DNA from: an uncultured Faecalibacterium sp.
Lineage (GTDB): Bacteria; Bacillota; Clostridia; Oscillospirales; Ruminococcaceae
DNA: 64,000 nucleotides
Direction: 5' to 3'
Assembly (NCBI GenBank): GCA_934503275.1
Contig: CAKSVD010000002.1
Location: 136,493 to 200,492, forward strand
Both the position numbers and the translations under genes were made by a program. Positions 26,801 through 35,786 of this stretch are shown here, piece by piece (positions within the stretch are counted from its first letter, which is position 1; every line of letters begins with the position of its first letter). The notes under the pieces are model-generated. The model made no database searches, was not told the origin of the DNA, and saw nothing but the letters and a program-made list of their open reading frames with translations.

Positions 26801-27982
26801 ATGAATGAACTCGCACTGAAGTACGGCTGCAACCCCAACCAGAAGCCCAGCCGCATTTATATGGAAGATGGCTCCGACCTGCCCGTTACCGTGCTGAACG
26901 GCAAGCCCGGCTACATCAACTTTCTGGATGCCCTCAACTCCATCCAGCTGGTCAAGGAGTTAAAGACTGCCTGCGGTCTGCCCGCAGCGGCCTCCTTTAA
27001 GCACGTTTCCCCGGCGGGCGCAGCACTGGGTCTGCCCCTGACCGAGGTGGAGCGCCGGATGTACCACATTGCCCCGGAGACCGAACTTTCTCCGCTGGCC
27101 TGTGCCTACGCCCGCGCCCGCGGCGCAGACCGGATGTCCTCCTTCGGCGACTGGATCGCCCTGTCCGACATCTGCGATGTGCCCACTGCAAAGTTGATCC
27201 AGCACGAAGTGTCCGACGGCATTATCGCTCCGGGCTACGAGCCGGAGGCACTGGCCATTCTGTCCGGCAAAAAGAAGGGCAATTACAACGTTGTCGCCAT
27301 CGACCCCGCCTATAAGCCCGCTCCCATCGAGCACAAGCAGGTATACGGCATCACCTTCGAGCAGGGCCGCAACGAGTTGGTCATCAACGCCGACACCATG
27401 CTGAACAACTGGGTCACCGAGAACAAGGACGTGACCGAGGAGCAGAAGCGCGACCTCATCATTGCCCTTATCACCCTGAAGTACACCCAGTCCAACAGCG
27501 TGTGCTACACCTACAATGGTCAGACCATCGGCGTGGGCGCAGGCCAGCAGAGCCGCATCCACTGCACCCGTCTGGCCGGTCAGAAGGCCGACAACTGGCA
27601 GCTGCGCCACATGGACAAGGTGCTGGATCTGCCCTTCCGCGACGATGTGGCAAAGCCCAACCGCGACAACGCCATTGATGTTTACATCGGCGATACCCCG
27701 GAGGACGTCATCGGCGATGACGTCTGGGCCGAGACCTTTACCCGCCAGCCCGAGCCGCTGACCGCCGAGGAAAAGAAGGCTTACCTCAGCAAGGTGACCG
27801 GTGTGTGCCTTGGTTCGGACGCCTTCTTCCCCTTCGGCGACAACATCGAGCGCGCCCGCCGCTCCGGCGTGACCGCCATCGTGCAGCCCGGCGGCTCCAT
27901 CCGCGACCAGCAGGTCATCGACACCTGCAACAAGTACGGTATCGCCATGGCCTTCTGCGGCCTGCGGCTGTTCCATCACTGA
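26801..27982 (+). CDS. purH: AICAR formyltransferase, stand-alone PurH C-domain type
   Basis: 393 residues. LKYGCNPNQKPSRIYM opens the AICARFT domain; SFKHVSPAGAALGLP is the Lys-His active-site block; then GADRMSSFGDWIALSD, SNSVCYTYNGQTIGVGAGQQSR and SDAFFPFGDNIERARRSGV, ending QVIDTCNKYGIAMAFCGLRLFHH. There is no cyclohydrolase (MGS-like) domain, which full-length PurH of about 510 residues would carry at its N-terminus. It uses 10-formyl-tetrahydrofolate to make FAICAR, the substrate of the gene just upstream. Confidence 0.94.
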   Translation: MNELALKYGCNPNQKPSRIYMEDGSDLPVTVLNGKPGYINFLDALNSIQLVKELKTACGLPAAASFKHVSPAGAALGLPLTEVERRMYHIAPETELSPLACAYARARGADRMSSFGDWIALSDICDVPTAKLIQHEVSDGIIAPGYEPEALAILSGKKKGNYNVVAIDPAYKPAPIEHKQVYGITFEQGRNELVINADTMLNNWVTENKDVTEEQKRDLIIALITLKYTQSNSVCYTYNGQTIGVGAGQQSRIHCTRLAGQKADNWQLRHMDKVLDLPFRDDVAKPNRDNAIDVYIGDTPEDVIGDDVWAETFTRQPEPLTAEEKKAYLSKVTGVCLGSDAFFPFGDNIERARRSGVTAIVQPGGSIRDQQVIDTCNKYGIAMAFCGLRLFHH

Positions 27983-28011
27983 TTTTCCTCTGCACAGGAG
28001 CAACGCAGCAA

Positions 28012-28064
28012 AAGCCTTCCCCCGGTCGGGGGAAGGCTTCAGAGGATGCCCGCATACGCGGGCA
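28012..28064 (+). repeat. Two perfect hairpins in the purH-purD spacer
   Basis: A 12-bp stem AAGCCTTCCCCC/GGGGGAAGGCTT (28012-28023/28028-28039, loop GGTC) and a 7-bp stem TGCCCGC/GCGGGCA (28047-28053/28058-28064). There is no T-run, so they are not a terminator; they may be a partial copy of the intergenic repeats or RNA processing sites within the operon. Confidence 0.55.
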
Positions 28065-28089
28065 GATCAAAAACGGGAAGGTGAATGAT

Positions 28090-29394
28090 ATGGCTGAAAA
28101 AATCTTGGTAGTGGGCGGCGGCGGCCGCGAGCACGCCATCATCAAGGCACTGAAAAAGAGCCCCGACTGCGGCGAGATCTGGTGCGCACCGGGCAACGGC
28201 GGCATCAGCTATGACGCCAAGTGCAAAAACATCAAGGCCACCGATGTGGATACCATGGTAGGCTTTGCAGTGGAAGAAAAGTTCGATTATGTTGTGGTGG
28301 CACAGGATGACCCCCTTGCACTGGGCATGGTGGACGCGCTGGCAAAGGTGGGCATCCCCGCCTTTGGCCCGGACAAGGCCGCTGCCCGCATCGAGGCCTC
28401 CAAGGTGTTCTCCAAGGACCTGATGAAGAAATACGGCATCCCCACCGCAAAGTATGAGACCTTCGATGACCCCGCAAAGGTCATGGATTACATCCGCGCC
28501 GAGGGCAAGTACCCGGTGGTCATCAAGGCAGACGGTCTTGCACTGGGCAAGGGCGTGCTCATCTGCGAAAATGAGCAGCAGGCCGCTGACGGCGTCAAGG
28601 AGATCATGCTGGACAAAAAGTTCGGCGCATCCGGCAACCATGTGGTGGTAGAGGAGTTCCTCACCGGGCCGGAGGTCAGTGTGCTGAGTTTTACGGACGG
28701 CAAGGTGGTCAAGCCCATGGTCTCCAGCATGGATCATAAGCGCGCCAACGACCACGACACCGGCCTGAACACCGGCGGCATGGGCACCATTGCCCCCAAC
28801 CCCTACTACACCCCGGAGGTGGCTGCGGAGTGTATGGAAAAGATCTTCCTGCCCACCATCCGCGCCATGAACGCCGAGGGCTGCCCCTTCAAGGGCTGCC
28901 TGTACTTCGGCCTCATGCTCACTCCGGACGGCCCAAAGGTCATCGAGTATAACTGCCGCTTCGGCGACCCCGAAACGCAGGTGGTGCTGCCGTTGCTGGA
29001 AAGCGACCTGCTGCACATCATGCAGGCCTGCACCGACGGCACGCTGGCACAGCAGGAGGTCAAGTTCTCCGATGGTGCTGCGGCCTGCGTGATTCTGGCC
29101 TCCGGCGGCTACCCTGTGGCCTACGAGAAGGGCAAGCCCATCTCCGGCCTTGTGGACGGCCAGCTGCCCGACGAGGAGAACGTGACGGTGTACCACTCCG
29201 GTACTGCCATCACCGAGGACGGCCAGCTTGTGACCAACGGCGGCCGCGTGCTGGGTGTTACCGCCACCGGCCCGCGCCTGACCAACGCCCTGAGCCACGC
29301 CTACGAAGCAGCCGAGAAGGTCAGCTTTGAAAAGCTGCACAAGCGCAGCGATATCGGCCTGCGTGCCCTGAAAGCGCTGGCAGAGAAGCAGTAA
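28090..29394 (+). CDS. purD: Phosphoribosylamine-glycine ligase PurD
   Basis: 434 residues, ATP-grasp. KILVVGGGGREHAI starts the N-domain; PVVIKADGLALGKGVLIC is the ATP-grasp lysine region; EEFLTGPEVSVLSFTDG and NTGGMGTIAPNP follow, and NCRFGDPETQVVLPLL is the conserved metal-binding stretch. It makes GAR from phosphoribosylamine. ATG 28090 is preferred; a GTG three codons upstream (28081) is possible. Confidence 0.96.
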   Translation: MAEKILVVGGGGREHAIIKALKKSPDCGEIWCAPGNGGISYDAKCKNIKATDVDTMVGFAVEEKFDYVVVAQDDPLALGMVDALAKVGIPAFGPDKAAARIEASKVFSKDLMKKYGIPTAKYETFDDPAKVMDYIRAEGKYPVVIKADGLALGKGVLICENEQQAADGVKEIMLDKKFGASGNHVVVEEFLTGPEVSVLSFTDGKVVKPMVSSMDHKRANDHDTGLNTGGMGTIAPNPYYTPEVAAECMEKIFLPTIRAMNAEGCPFKGCLYFGLMLTPDGPKVIEYNCRFGDPETQVVLPLLESDLLHIMQACTDGTLAQQEVKFSDGAAACVILASGGYPVAYEKGKPISGLVDGQLPDEENVTVYHSGTAITEDGQLVTNGGRVLGVTATGPRLTNALSHAYEAAEKVSFEKLHKRSDIGLRALKALAEKQ

Positions 29395-29422
29395 GAAAGA
29401 ATACAAAGGGGGAACCTACCCA

Positions 29423-32400
29423 ATGGTCTATCGTATTTATGTGGAAAAAAAGCCCGGCTTTGATGTCGAGGCAAATGGTCTGAAAAACGAACTCACCAGC
29501 CTGCTGGGCATCAAGGACCTGACCGGTCTGCGCCTGCTGAACCGCTACGATGTGGAAGGCATCGATGAGGCGCTGTTCAACCAGTGCGTCAGCACCGTAT
29601 TCAGCGAGCCGCCGGTGGATAACACCTACGCCGAACTGCCCACTGCCGAGGGCGTGTCCTTTGCGGTGGAGTACCTGCCCGGTCAGTTCGACCAGCGCGC
29701 AGCTTCTGCCGCCGAGTGCATCCAGCTCATCAGTCAGGGCGAGCGCCCGCTGGTGCGCTCTGCCCGCGTCTATCTGCTGGAGGGTGCTCTGACCCCCGAG
29801 CAGGTGGCCGAGATCAAAAAGTATGTCATCAACCCCGTGGAAGCCCGCGAGGCTTCTCTGGAGACCAAAGAGACCCTGAAGATGGAGTACCCCGTGCCCA
29901 CTGCCGTGGCAGTGCTGGAGGGCTTCAACCAGCTGGATGAGGCAGGCCTTGCCAAGTTCATCGAGGAAAAGGGTCTGGCCATGGATCTGGGGGACATCAA
30001 GTTCTGTCAGGAGTACTTCCGCTCCGAGCAGCGCGACCCCACCATCACCGAGATCAAGATGATCGACACCTACTGGTCCGATCACTGCCGCCACACCACC
30101 TTCGGCACCATTCTGGACGATGTGCAGATCGATGACGCCGTGGTACAGGAGGCCTTTGACCGCTACATGGCCATGCGCACCGAGCTGGGCCGTGAGAACA
30201 AGCCCCGCTGTATGATGGACCTTGCCACCATTGGTGCCAAGGAACTGAAGAAGCAGGGCATCCTGAAGAATCTGGACGAGTCTGAGGAGATCAACGCCTG
30301 CACTGTCAAGATCAAGTGCGATGTCAACGGCAAGGACGAGGACTGGCTGTTCCTGTTCAAGAACGAGACCCACAACCACCCCACTGAGATCGAGCCCTTC
30401 GGCGGCGCTGCCACCTGCATCGGCGGTGCCATCCGTGACCCGCTGTCCGGCCGCAGCTATGTCTATCAGGCTATGCGCGTCACCGGCGCAGGCGACCCGC
30501 TCAAGCCGGTCAGCGAGACCATGCCCGGCAAGCTGCCCCAGCGCAAGCTGGTCACCACCGCAGCCGCCGGCTACTCCTCCTACGGCAACCAGATCGGTCT
30601 GGCTACCGGTCAGGTGGACGAGATCTACCACCCCGGCTATGTGGCAAAGCGCATGGAGATCGGCGCCGTTGTGGGCGCTACCCCTGCCTCCCACGTCCGC
30701 CGCGAGTGCCCCGCCCCCGGCGATGTGATCGTGCTGCTGGGCGGCCGCACCGGCCGTGACGGCATCGGCGGTGCTACCGGTTCCTCCAAGGCACACAAGC
30801 TGGACAGCCTTGAGCACTGCGGTGCCGAGGTGCAAAAGGGCAATGCGCCCATCGAGCGCAAGCTGCAGCGCCTGTTCCGCCGCGAGGATGCCTGCAAGAT
30901 GATCAAGCGCTGCAACGACTTTGGCGCCGGCGGCGTTTCCGTTGCCATCGGTGAGCTGGCCGACGGCCTGTATATCGACCTGAACAAGGTCACCAAGAAG
31001 TACGAGGGTCTGGACGGCACCGAACTGGCCATCAGCGAGAGCCAGGAGCGCATGGCTGTGGCCCTTGCCCCGGAGGATGTGGACAAGTTCATCGCCATTG
31101 CCACCGAGGAGAACCTCGAAGCTACCCCCGTGGCCAAGGTCACCGAGGAAAAGCGCCTGAACATGGTGTGGAACGGCGTTTCCATTGTGAACATCAGCCG
31201 CGAGTTTTTGAACTCCAACGGTGCAGAGAAGCACCAGAACGTCCATGTGGAAAAGGGCAGCGTCTGGCAGCCCCAGTGGGCCGGCCTGACCTTCAGCCAG
31301 AAGATGAAGTCCATGGTGGGCGATCTGAACGTCTGCAGCAAGAAGGGCCTTTCCGAGCGGTTCGACTCCACCATCGGCGCTGCCACCGTGCTCATGCCCT
31401 TTGGCGGTGCATACCAGCTGACCCCCCAGAACGCCATGGTAGCCAAGCTGCCGGTGGACGGTGAGACCACCACCTGCTCCGGTATGGCATGGGGCTACAA
31501 CCCCTACCTGATGAGCGCTAACCAGTATGTGGGCGCACGGCTGGCTGTTATTGAGAGCGTGACCAAGCTGGTTGCCACCGGCTTCCGCTACGAGGACGCC
31601 TACCTGACCTTCCAGGAGTACTTCGAGCGTCTGGGTAGCAAGCCCGAGCGCTGGGGCAAGCCGCTGGCTGCCCTGCTGGGCGCACTGGATGCACAGATCG
31701 GTCTGGGCATCGCCTCCATCGGCGGCAAGGACAGTATGTCCGGCTCCTTCGAGCAGCTGGATGTGCCCCCCACGCTGGTGTCCTTTGCCACCGCTATCGG
31801 CAAGGCAAGCCGCGTAGTCTCCACCGAGTTCAAGAAGCCCGAGAGCACCGTGGTGCTCGTGCGGCCCATCATTGACCCGGAGACCGGCTGCCCCAACTTC
31901 TTCTCCCTGAAGGCAAACTACAAGATCGTGGAGAACATGATCGAGGAGGGCATGGTCGCCTCCGCCTGCTCCGTGGGCTACGGCGGCATTGCCGAGGCAC
32001 TGTTCAAGATGGGTCTGGGCAACCGCATCGGCTTCAAAATGCGTGCGGACATGACCACCCATCAGATGTTTGAGCCCATGTACGGCTCCATCATTCTGGA
32101 AATGGTGTCCGATTCTCCCACCGGTATGCTGCTGGGCGAGACCACCAAGGAGTACACCTTCGAGTCCTGCGGCGAAAAGCTGGATATGGCCGAACTGCAG
32201 GAGATCTGGGAGAGCAAGCTGGAGCCTGTGTATCCCTACCGCAAGGCCGGCCCCGCTGTGGAAAAGATCAACGGCAGCCTGACCGCCCCTGCCGCACCCA
32301 AGATCGGTGTGGCAAAGCCCAAGGTCATCATCCCGGTGTTCCCCGGCACCAACTGCGAGTACGACACTGCCAAGGCCTTTGCCCGCGCCGGTGCCGACCC

Positions 32401-33115
32401 CGAGATTCTGGTGGTGCGCAACCTGACCCCCGCCGACGTTGCCGAGAGCTGCGAGGCACTGGTCAAGGCCATTGACGCAAGCCAGATCGTCATGCTGCCC
32501 GGCGGCTTCTCCGGCGGCGACGAGCCGGACGGCAGCGCCAAGTTCATCGCCTCCTTCTTCCGCAACCCTGCAGTCACCGAGGCTGTGCGCCATCTGCTGC
32601 AGCAGCGTGACGGCCTGATGCTGGGCATCTGCAACGGTTTCCAGGCGCTGATCAAGCTGGGTCTTGTGCCCTACGGCGATATCCGCCCCATCACTGCCTG
32701 CGATCCCACCCTGACCTTCAACACCATCGGTCGTCACCAGAGTATGCTGGTGCACACCCGCGTGGCTTCCACCGGCAGCCCGTGGCTCAGCAAGTGTGAG
32801 GTGGGCGAGATGCACACCATCGCCATCAGCCACGGCGAGGGCCGCTTTGTGGCACCGCAGGAGGTGCTGGACACCATGCTGCGCAACGGTCAGGTGGCTA
32901 CCCAGTATGTGGATCTGGCCGGTGTGCCCACCATGGATCAGCGCTTCAACCCCAACGGCTCGGTGCTGGCCATCGAGGGCATCACCAGCCCGGACGGCCG
33001 CGTGTTCGGCAAGATGGGCCACTCGGAGCGCAGCGGCGAGTACCTGTACAAGAACGTCACCGGCGATAAATACCAGCCGATCTTTGAGGGCGGCGTGGAC
33101 TATTTCAAGGTTTGA
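29423..33115 (+). CDS. purL: Phosphoribosylformylglycinamidine synthase, single-chain PurL
   Basis: 1230 residues, the large clostridial form that fuses synthetase and glutaminase; no separate purS or purQ is present. An N-terminal PurS-like part is followed by the first AIRS-type half with YWSDHCRHTTF and NETHNHPTEIEPFGGAATCIGGAIRDPL-type text, a second AIRS half with SIGGKDSMSGSFEQL, and the C-terminal glutamine amidotransferase (from about residue 975: PKVIIPVFPGTNCEYDTAKAF) with the nucleophile Cys in GICNGFQALIKLG and a His-x-Glu near the end (HGEGRF). It turns FGAR into FGAM. Confidence 0.96.
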   Translation: MVYRIYVEKKPGFDVEANGLKNELTSLLGIKDLTGLRLLNRYDVEGIDEALFNQCVSTVFSEPPVDNTYAELPTAEGVSFAVEYLPGQFDQRAASAAECIQLISQGERPLVRSARVYLLEGALTPEQVAEIKKYVINPVEAREASLETKETLKMEYPVPTAVAVLEGFNQLDEAGLAKFIEEKGLAMDLGDIKFCQEYFRSEQRDPTITEIKMIDTYWSDHCRHTTFGTILDDVQIDDAVVQEAFDRYMAMRTELGRENKPRCMMDLATIGAKELKKQGILKNLDESEEINACTVKIKCDVNGKDEDWLFLFKNETHNHPTEIEPFGGAATCIGGAIRDPLSGRSYVYQAMRVTGAGDPLKPVSETMPGKLPQRKLVTTAAAGYSSYGNQIGLATGQVDEIYHPGYVAKRMEIGAVVGATPASHVRRECPAPGDVIVLLGGRTGRDGIGGATGSSKAHKLDSLEHCGAEVQKGNAPIERKLQRLFRREDACKMIKRCNDFGAGGVSVAIGELADGLYIDLNKVTKKYEGLDGTELAISESQERMAVALAPEDVDKFIAIATEENLEATPVAKVTEEKRLNMVWNGVSIVNISREFLNSNGAEKHQNVHVEKGSVWQPQWAGLTFSQKMKSMVGDLNVCSKKGLSERFDSTIGAATVLMPFGGAYQLTPQNAMVAKLPVDGETTTCSGMAWGYNPYLMSANQYVGARLAVIESVTKLVATGFRYEDAYLTFQEYFERLGSKPERWGKPLAALLGALDAQIGLGIASIGGKDSMSGSFEQLDVPPTLVSFATAIGKASRVVSTEFKKPESTVVLVRPIIDPETGCPNFFSLKANYKIVENMIEEGMVASACSVGYGGIAEALFKMGLGNRIGFKMRADMTTHQMFEPMYGSIILEMVSDSPTGMLLGETTKEYTFESCGEKLDMAELQEIWESKLEPVYPYRKAGPAVEKINGSLTAPAAPKIGVAKPKVIIPVFPGTNCEYDTAKAFARAGADPEILVVRNLTPADVAESCEALVKAIDASQIVMLPGGFSGGDEPDGSAKFIASFFRNPAVTEAVRHLLQQRDGLMLGICNGFQALIKLGLVPYGDIRPITACDPTLTFNTIGRHQSMLVHTRVASTGSPWLSKCEVGEMHTIAISHGEGRFVAPQEVLDTMLRNGQVATQYVDLAGVPTMDQRFNPNGSVLAIEGITSPDGRVFGKMGHSERSGEYLYKNVTGDKYQPIFEGGVDYFKV

Positions 33116-33132
33116 TGGTAGAATAGAGAAAA

Positions 33133-33235
33133 AACTCCTTCCGTCATCGCTGGCGCGATGCCACCTCCCTCGGAGAGGGAGGCTGAAAGGCCCCCTCTTC
33201 GAGGGGGCTGTCGCCGGAAGGCGACTGGGGGAGTT
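33133..33235 (+). repeat. Structured intergenic repeat, copy d (purL-purB spacer)
   Basis: 103 bp closed by AACTCC (33133-33138) and GGAGTT (33230-33235), with hairpins CATCGC/GCGATG (33145-33160), CCTCCCT/AGGGAGG, GCCCCCTC/GAGGGGGC and GTCGCC/GGCGAC. Same architecture as copy c. Confidence 0.85.
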
Positions 33236-33256
33236 ACTTTCAGGAGGAGACAACCA

Positions 33257-34702
33257 ATGTCACAGCATGATCGCTATATCAGCCCTTTTTCCACCCGATA
33301 TGCTTCCGATGAGATGCAGTATATCTTCTCGGATGACAACAAGTTCCGCACATGGCGGCGGCTGTGGGTGGCGCTGGCTCGTGCCGAAATGAATCAGGGG
33401 CTGACCAACATCACCCCGGACATGGTAGCCGAGTTGGAGGCTCATGTGGACGATATCAACTACGAAGTGGCCATCGAGCGGGAAAAGCTGGTGCGCCACG
33501 ACGTCATGAGCCATGTCTATGCCTACGGTCAGCAGTGCCCCAAGGCAGCAGGCATCATCCATCTGGGTGCCACCAGCTGCTATGTGGGCGATAACACCGA
33601 CATCATCGTGATGCGGCAGGGCCTTGAACTGGTGCGCAAAAAGCTGGTGGGTGTTCTGGCAAAGCTGGCACACTTCGCCAAGGAGTACAAGGATATGCCC
33701 TGCATGGCCTACACCCACTGCCAGCCCGCACAGCCCACCACCGTGGGCAAGCGCGCTACCCTGTGGGCCAACGAGTTGGTAATGGATCTGGCCGAGATCG
33801 ACCATCGTCTGGCTACCCTGCAGCTGCGCGGTGTCAAGGGCACCACCGGCACGCAGGCTTCCTTTATGGAACTGTTCAAGGGCGATGCCGACAAGATCCG
33901 CGCCGTGGATGCTTCCATTGCAAAGGAGATGGGCTTTGACCCCAAGGCTGTTGTGCCGGTGTCCGGCCAGACCTACAGCCGCAAGGTAGATGCCTTTATC
34001 CTGAACGCTCTGGCCGGTATTGGACAGAGCTGCATGAAGTTTGCCACCGACCTGCGTCTGCTGGCAAACTTTAAGGAGATGGAGGAGCCCTTTGAGAAGA
34101 ACCAGATCGGTTCCTCTGCCATGCCCTATAAGCGCAACCCTATGCGCTGCGAGCGCATCTGCGCTCTTGCCCGCTACCTGATGGTGGACGTGCTGAACCC
34201 CAGCTTTACCACCGGCTGCCAGTGGTTTGAGCGCACGCTGGACGACAGCGCCAACAAGCGTGTGGCCATGGCAGAGGGCTTCCTTGCCACCGATGCCATC
34301 CTGAACATCATGCTCAACGTCACCGATGGTCTGGTGGTGTACCCCAAGGTGGTGCGCAGCCGCCTGATGGCCGAGCTGCCCTTCATGGCCAGCGAGAACA
34401 TCATGATGCAGGCCGTGGAAAAGGGCGGCAACCGTCAGGAACTGCACGAGCGCCTGCGCCAGCACGCCATCGCCGCTGGTAAGCAGGTCAAGGAAGAGGG
34501 CCTGCCCAACGATATGGTGGACCGCATTGCCGCAGACCCGGCCTTTGGCCTGACCCGCGAGGAGATCGTGGCAGGGCTTGTGCCGGAGAACTTTGTGGGC
34601 CGTGCACCCCAGCAGGTGGAGGAGTTCATCGCCAACGTCCTGCAGCCCATCTTCGATGCTGACCCCGAGGATGTGGAGCAGCACGCCTCCCTGAGCGTCT
34701 GA
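33257..34702 (+). CDS. purB: Adenylosuccinate lyase
   Basis: 481 residues, fumarase/aspartase superfamily. RYASDEMQYIFSDDNKF at the N-terminus, THCQPAQPTTVGKRATLW with the catalytic His, GTTGTQASF, and the flexible signature loop QIGSSAMPYKRNPMRCE near residue 290 are present. It splits SAICAR to AICAR and adenylosuccinate to AMP. ATG 33257 follows AGGAGGAGA; a longer in-frame start reads through repeat d and is rejected. Last gene of the purine operon. Confidence 0.96.
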   Translation: MSQHDRYISPFSTRYASDEMQYIFSDDNKFRTWRRLWVALARAEMNQGLTNITPDMVAELEAHVDDINYEVAIEREKLVRHDVMSHVYAYGQQCPKAAGIIHLGATSCYVGDNTDIIVMRQGLELVRKKLVGVLAKLAHFAKEYKDMPCMAYTHCQPAQPTTVGKRATLWANELVMDLAEIDHRLATLQLRGVKGTTGTQASFMELFKGDADKIRAVDASIAKEMGFDPKAVVPVSGQTYSRKVDAFILNALAGIGQSCMKFATDLRLLANFKEMEEPFEKNQIGSSAMPYKRNPMRCERICALARYLMVDVLNPSFTTGCQWFERTLDDSANKRVAMAEGFLATDAILNIMLNVTDGLVVYPKVVRSRLMAELPFMASENIMMQAVEKGGNRQELHERLRQHAIAAGKQVKEEGLPNDMVDRIAADPAFGLTREEIVAGLVPENFVGRAPQQVEEFIANVLQPIFDADPEDVEQHASLSV

Positions 34703-34716
34703 TAATAGGATCAATT

Positions 34717-34752
34717 GCAAAAAGGAGAAGCCCGCGGGCTTCTCCTTTTTGC
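34717..34752 (+). terminator. Terminator of the purine operon
   Basis: A perfect 36-bp palindrome, 34717-34734 with 34735-34752, containing AAAAAGGAGAAGCCC and ending in five Ts. Confidence 0.88.
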
Positions 34753-34761
34753 GTTTGTGCC

Positions 34762-34790
34762 TTGCACGATTTTGTCTGTCATGTTACACT
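34762..34790 (+). promoter_or_regulatory. SigA promoter of the pseudouridine synthase gene
   Basis: -35 TTGCAC (34762-34767), 17-bp spacer, -10 TACACT (34785-34790). Confidence 0.72.
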
Positions 34791-34820
34791 GAGGGCATCA
34801 TCAACAAAGGAGAACCGCCT

Positions 34821-35522
34821 ATGCGTTTGGATAAATATCTGGCCGAAACTGCCCAGTGCACCCGCAGCGAGGCCAAAACGATGCTGGCAAAGGGTCGTGT
34901 GCAGGTGAACGGCGTGGTGTGCAAAAAAGGGGATGCCCAACTGAAGGATACCGACACCGTGGTTGTGGACGGCGCGCCGCTGCGCTATCAGAAGTTCGTT
35001 TACCTGATGCTCAATAAGCCCGAAGGGGTGGTGAGCGCTTCCACAGATAAGCGGGACACCACTGTAGTGGACCTGGTAGGGGACGCCTACCCCCGGCGGG
35101 AACTGTTCCCGGCCGGGCGGCTGGATAAGACCAGCACCGGCTTTGTGCTGCTGACCGATGACGGCGGCTTTGCCCACGATATCCTGTCCCCCCGGCACCA
35201 TGTTTCCAAGACCTACACCGTGACCATCGACACCCCGCTCACGCAGGAGATGCGCACCGGCTTTGCGGCGGGGGTCACGCTGGCAGACGGCACCGCCCTT
35301 TCGCCCGCCGAGGTGACCGCCCTTTCCCCCGATGGACTTGCTGTGCGGGTGGTGCTGCGGCAGGGGGTGTACCACCAGATCAAACGGATGTTCGGCGTGT
35401 ACGGTGCCGGGGTGAATGCCCTGCACCGGGAGGCTATTGGCGGCCTTGCACTGGATGCACAGCTTGCCCCGGGGCAGTGGCGGGAACTTTGTGACGAAGA
35501 GGTGGCAAAAATTACCAGATAA
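34821..35522 (+). CDS. RsuA/RluB-type rRNA pseudouridine synthase
   Basis: 233 residues. An N-terminal S4 RNA-binding domain (about 1-60: MRLDKYLAETAQCTRSEAKTML) is followed by the RsuA-type catalytic domain with the Asp nucleophile in GRLDKTSTGFVLLTDDG (about 96-112) and GVYHQIKRMF. RsuA modifies 16S U516; the length and single S4 domain fit RsuA better than RluB, but the target is not certain. Single gene with its own promoter. Its 3' spacer (35523-35634) has no clear terminator. Confidence 0.9.
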   Translation: MRLDKYLAETAQCTRSEAKTMLAKGRVQVNGVVCKKGDAQLKDTDTVVVDGAPLRYQKFVYLMLNKPEGVVSASTDKRDTTVVDLVGDAYPRRELFPAGRLDKTSTGFVLLTDDGGFAHDILSPRHHVSKTYTVTIDTPLTQEMRTGFAAGVTLADGTALSPAEVTALSPDGLAVRVVLRQGVYHQIKRMFGVYGAGVNALHREAIGGLALDAQLAPGQWRELCDEEVAKITR

Positions 35523-35634
35523 AACGCTGCGCTTTTCACGCGGTTTTCAAAAATGTATCACATTTTACCGGTAAAATAACGGTAAGAACCACGCCAAAAG
35601 GCACTTTTTTGGCAAAAAATGGCCCCGAAAGATA

Positions 35635-35702
35635 ATTTCAACAAGAAAGAATTATTTTTTTTGTTGAAATCTGTTGCAAAAGTAAATTCTTTTGTGTAAA
35701 AT
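35635..35702 (+). promoter_or_regulatory. Promoter of the CdaR-type regulator gene with upstream palindrome
   Basis: -35 TTGCAA (35674-35679), 17-bp spacer, -10 TAAAAT (35697-35702). Just upstream lies a 10-bp inverted repeat ATTTCAACAA (35635-35644) / TTGTTGAAAT (35661-35670) with a 16-base, T-rich centre. It could be an operator for a dimeric regulator, possibly the gene's own product, or a terminator hairpin of the gene before it. Confidence 0.62.
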
Positions 35703-35786
35703 ATAGATTGTAATGCGGCTAAATTGTTTAAAATCACAACCCATGCCGCCGCGGCTTGCACAAACGAGGAAAAGGGGTATCCATTT

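Noticed and set aside
29321..33253. A 1310-codon open frame on the minus strand opposite purL, and similar long antisense frames opposite infB, recG, purF and others
   Set aside because: GC-rich codon use on the coding strand leaves antisense frames open. Their translations are His/Gln/Leu-rich without any domain, and they lack ribosome binding sites.
33158..33256. Extended start of adenylosuccinate lyase within repeat d
   Set aside because: The added residues are the translation of a structured repeat; AGGAGGAGA directly precedes ATG 33257.
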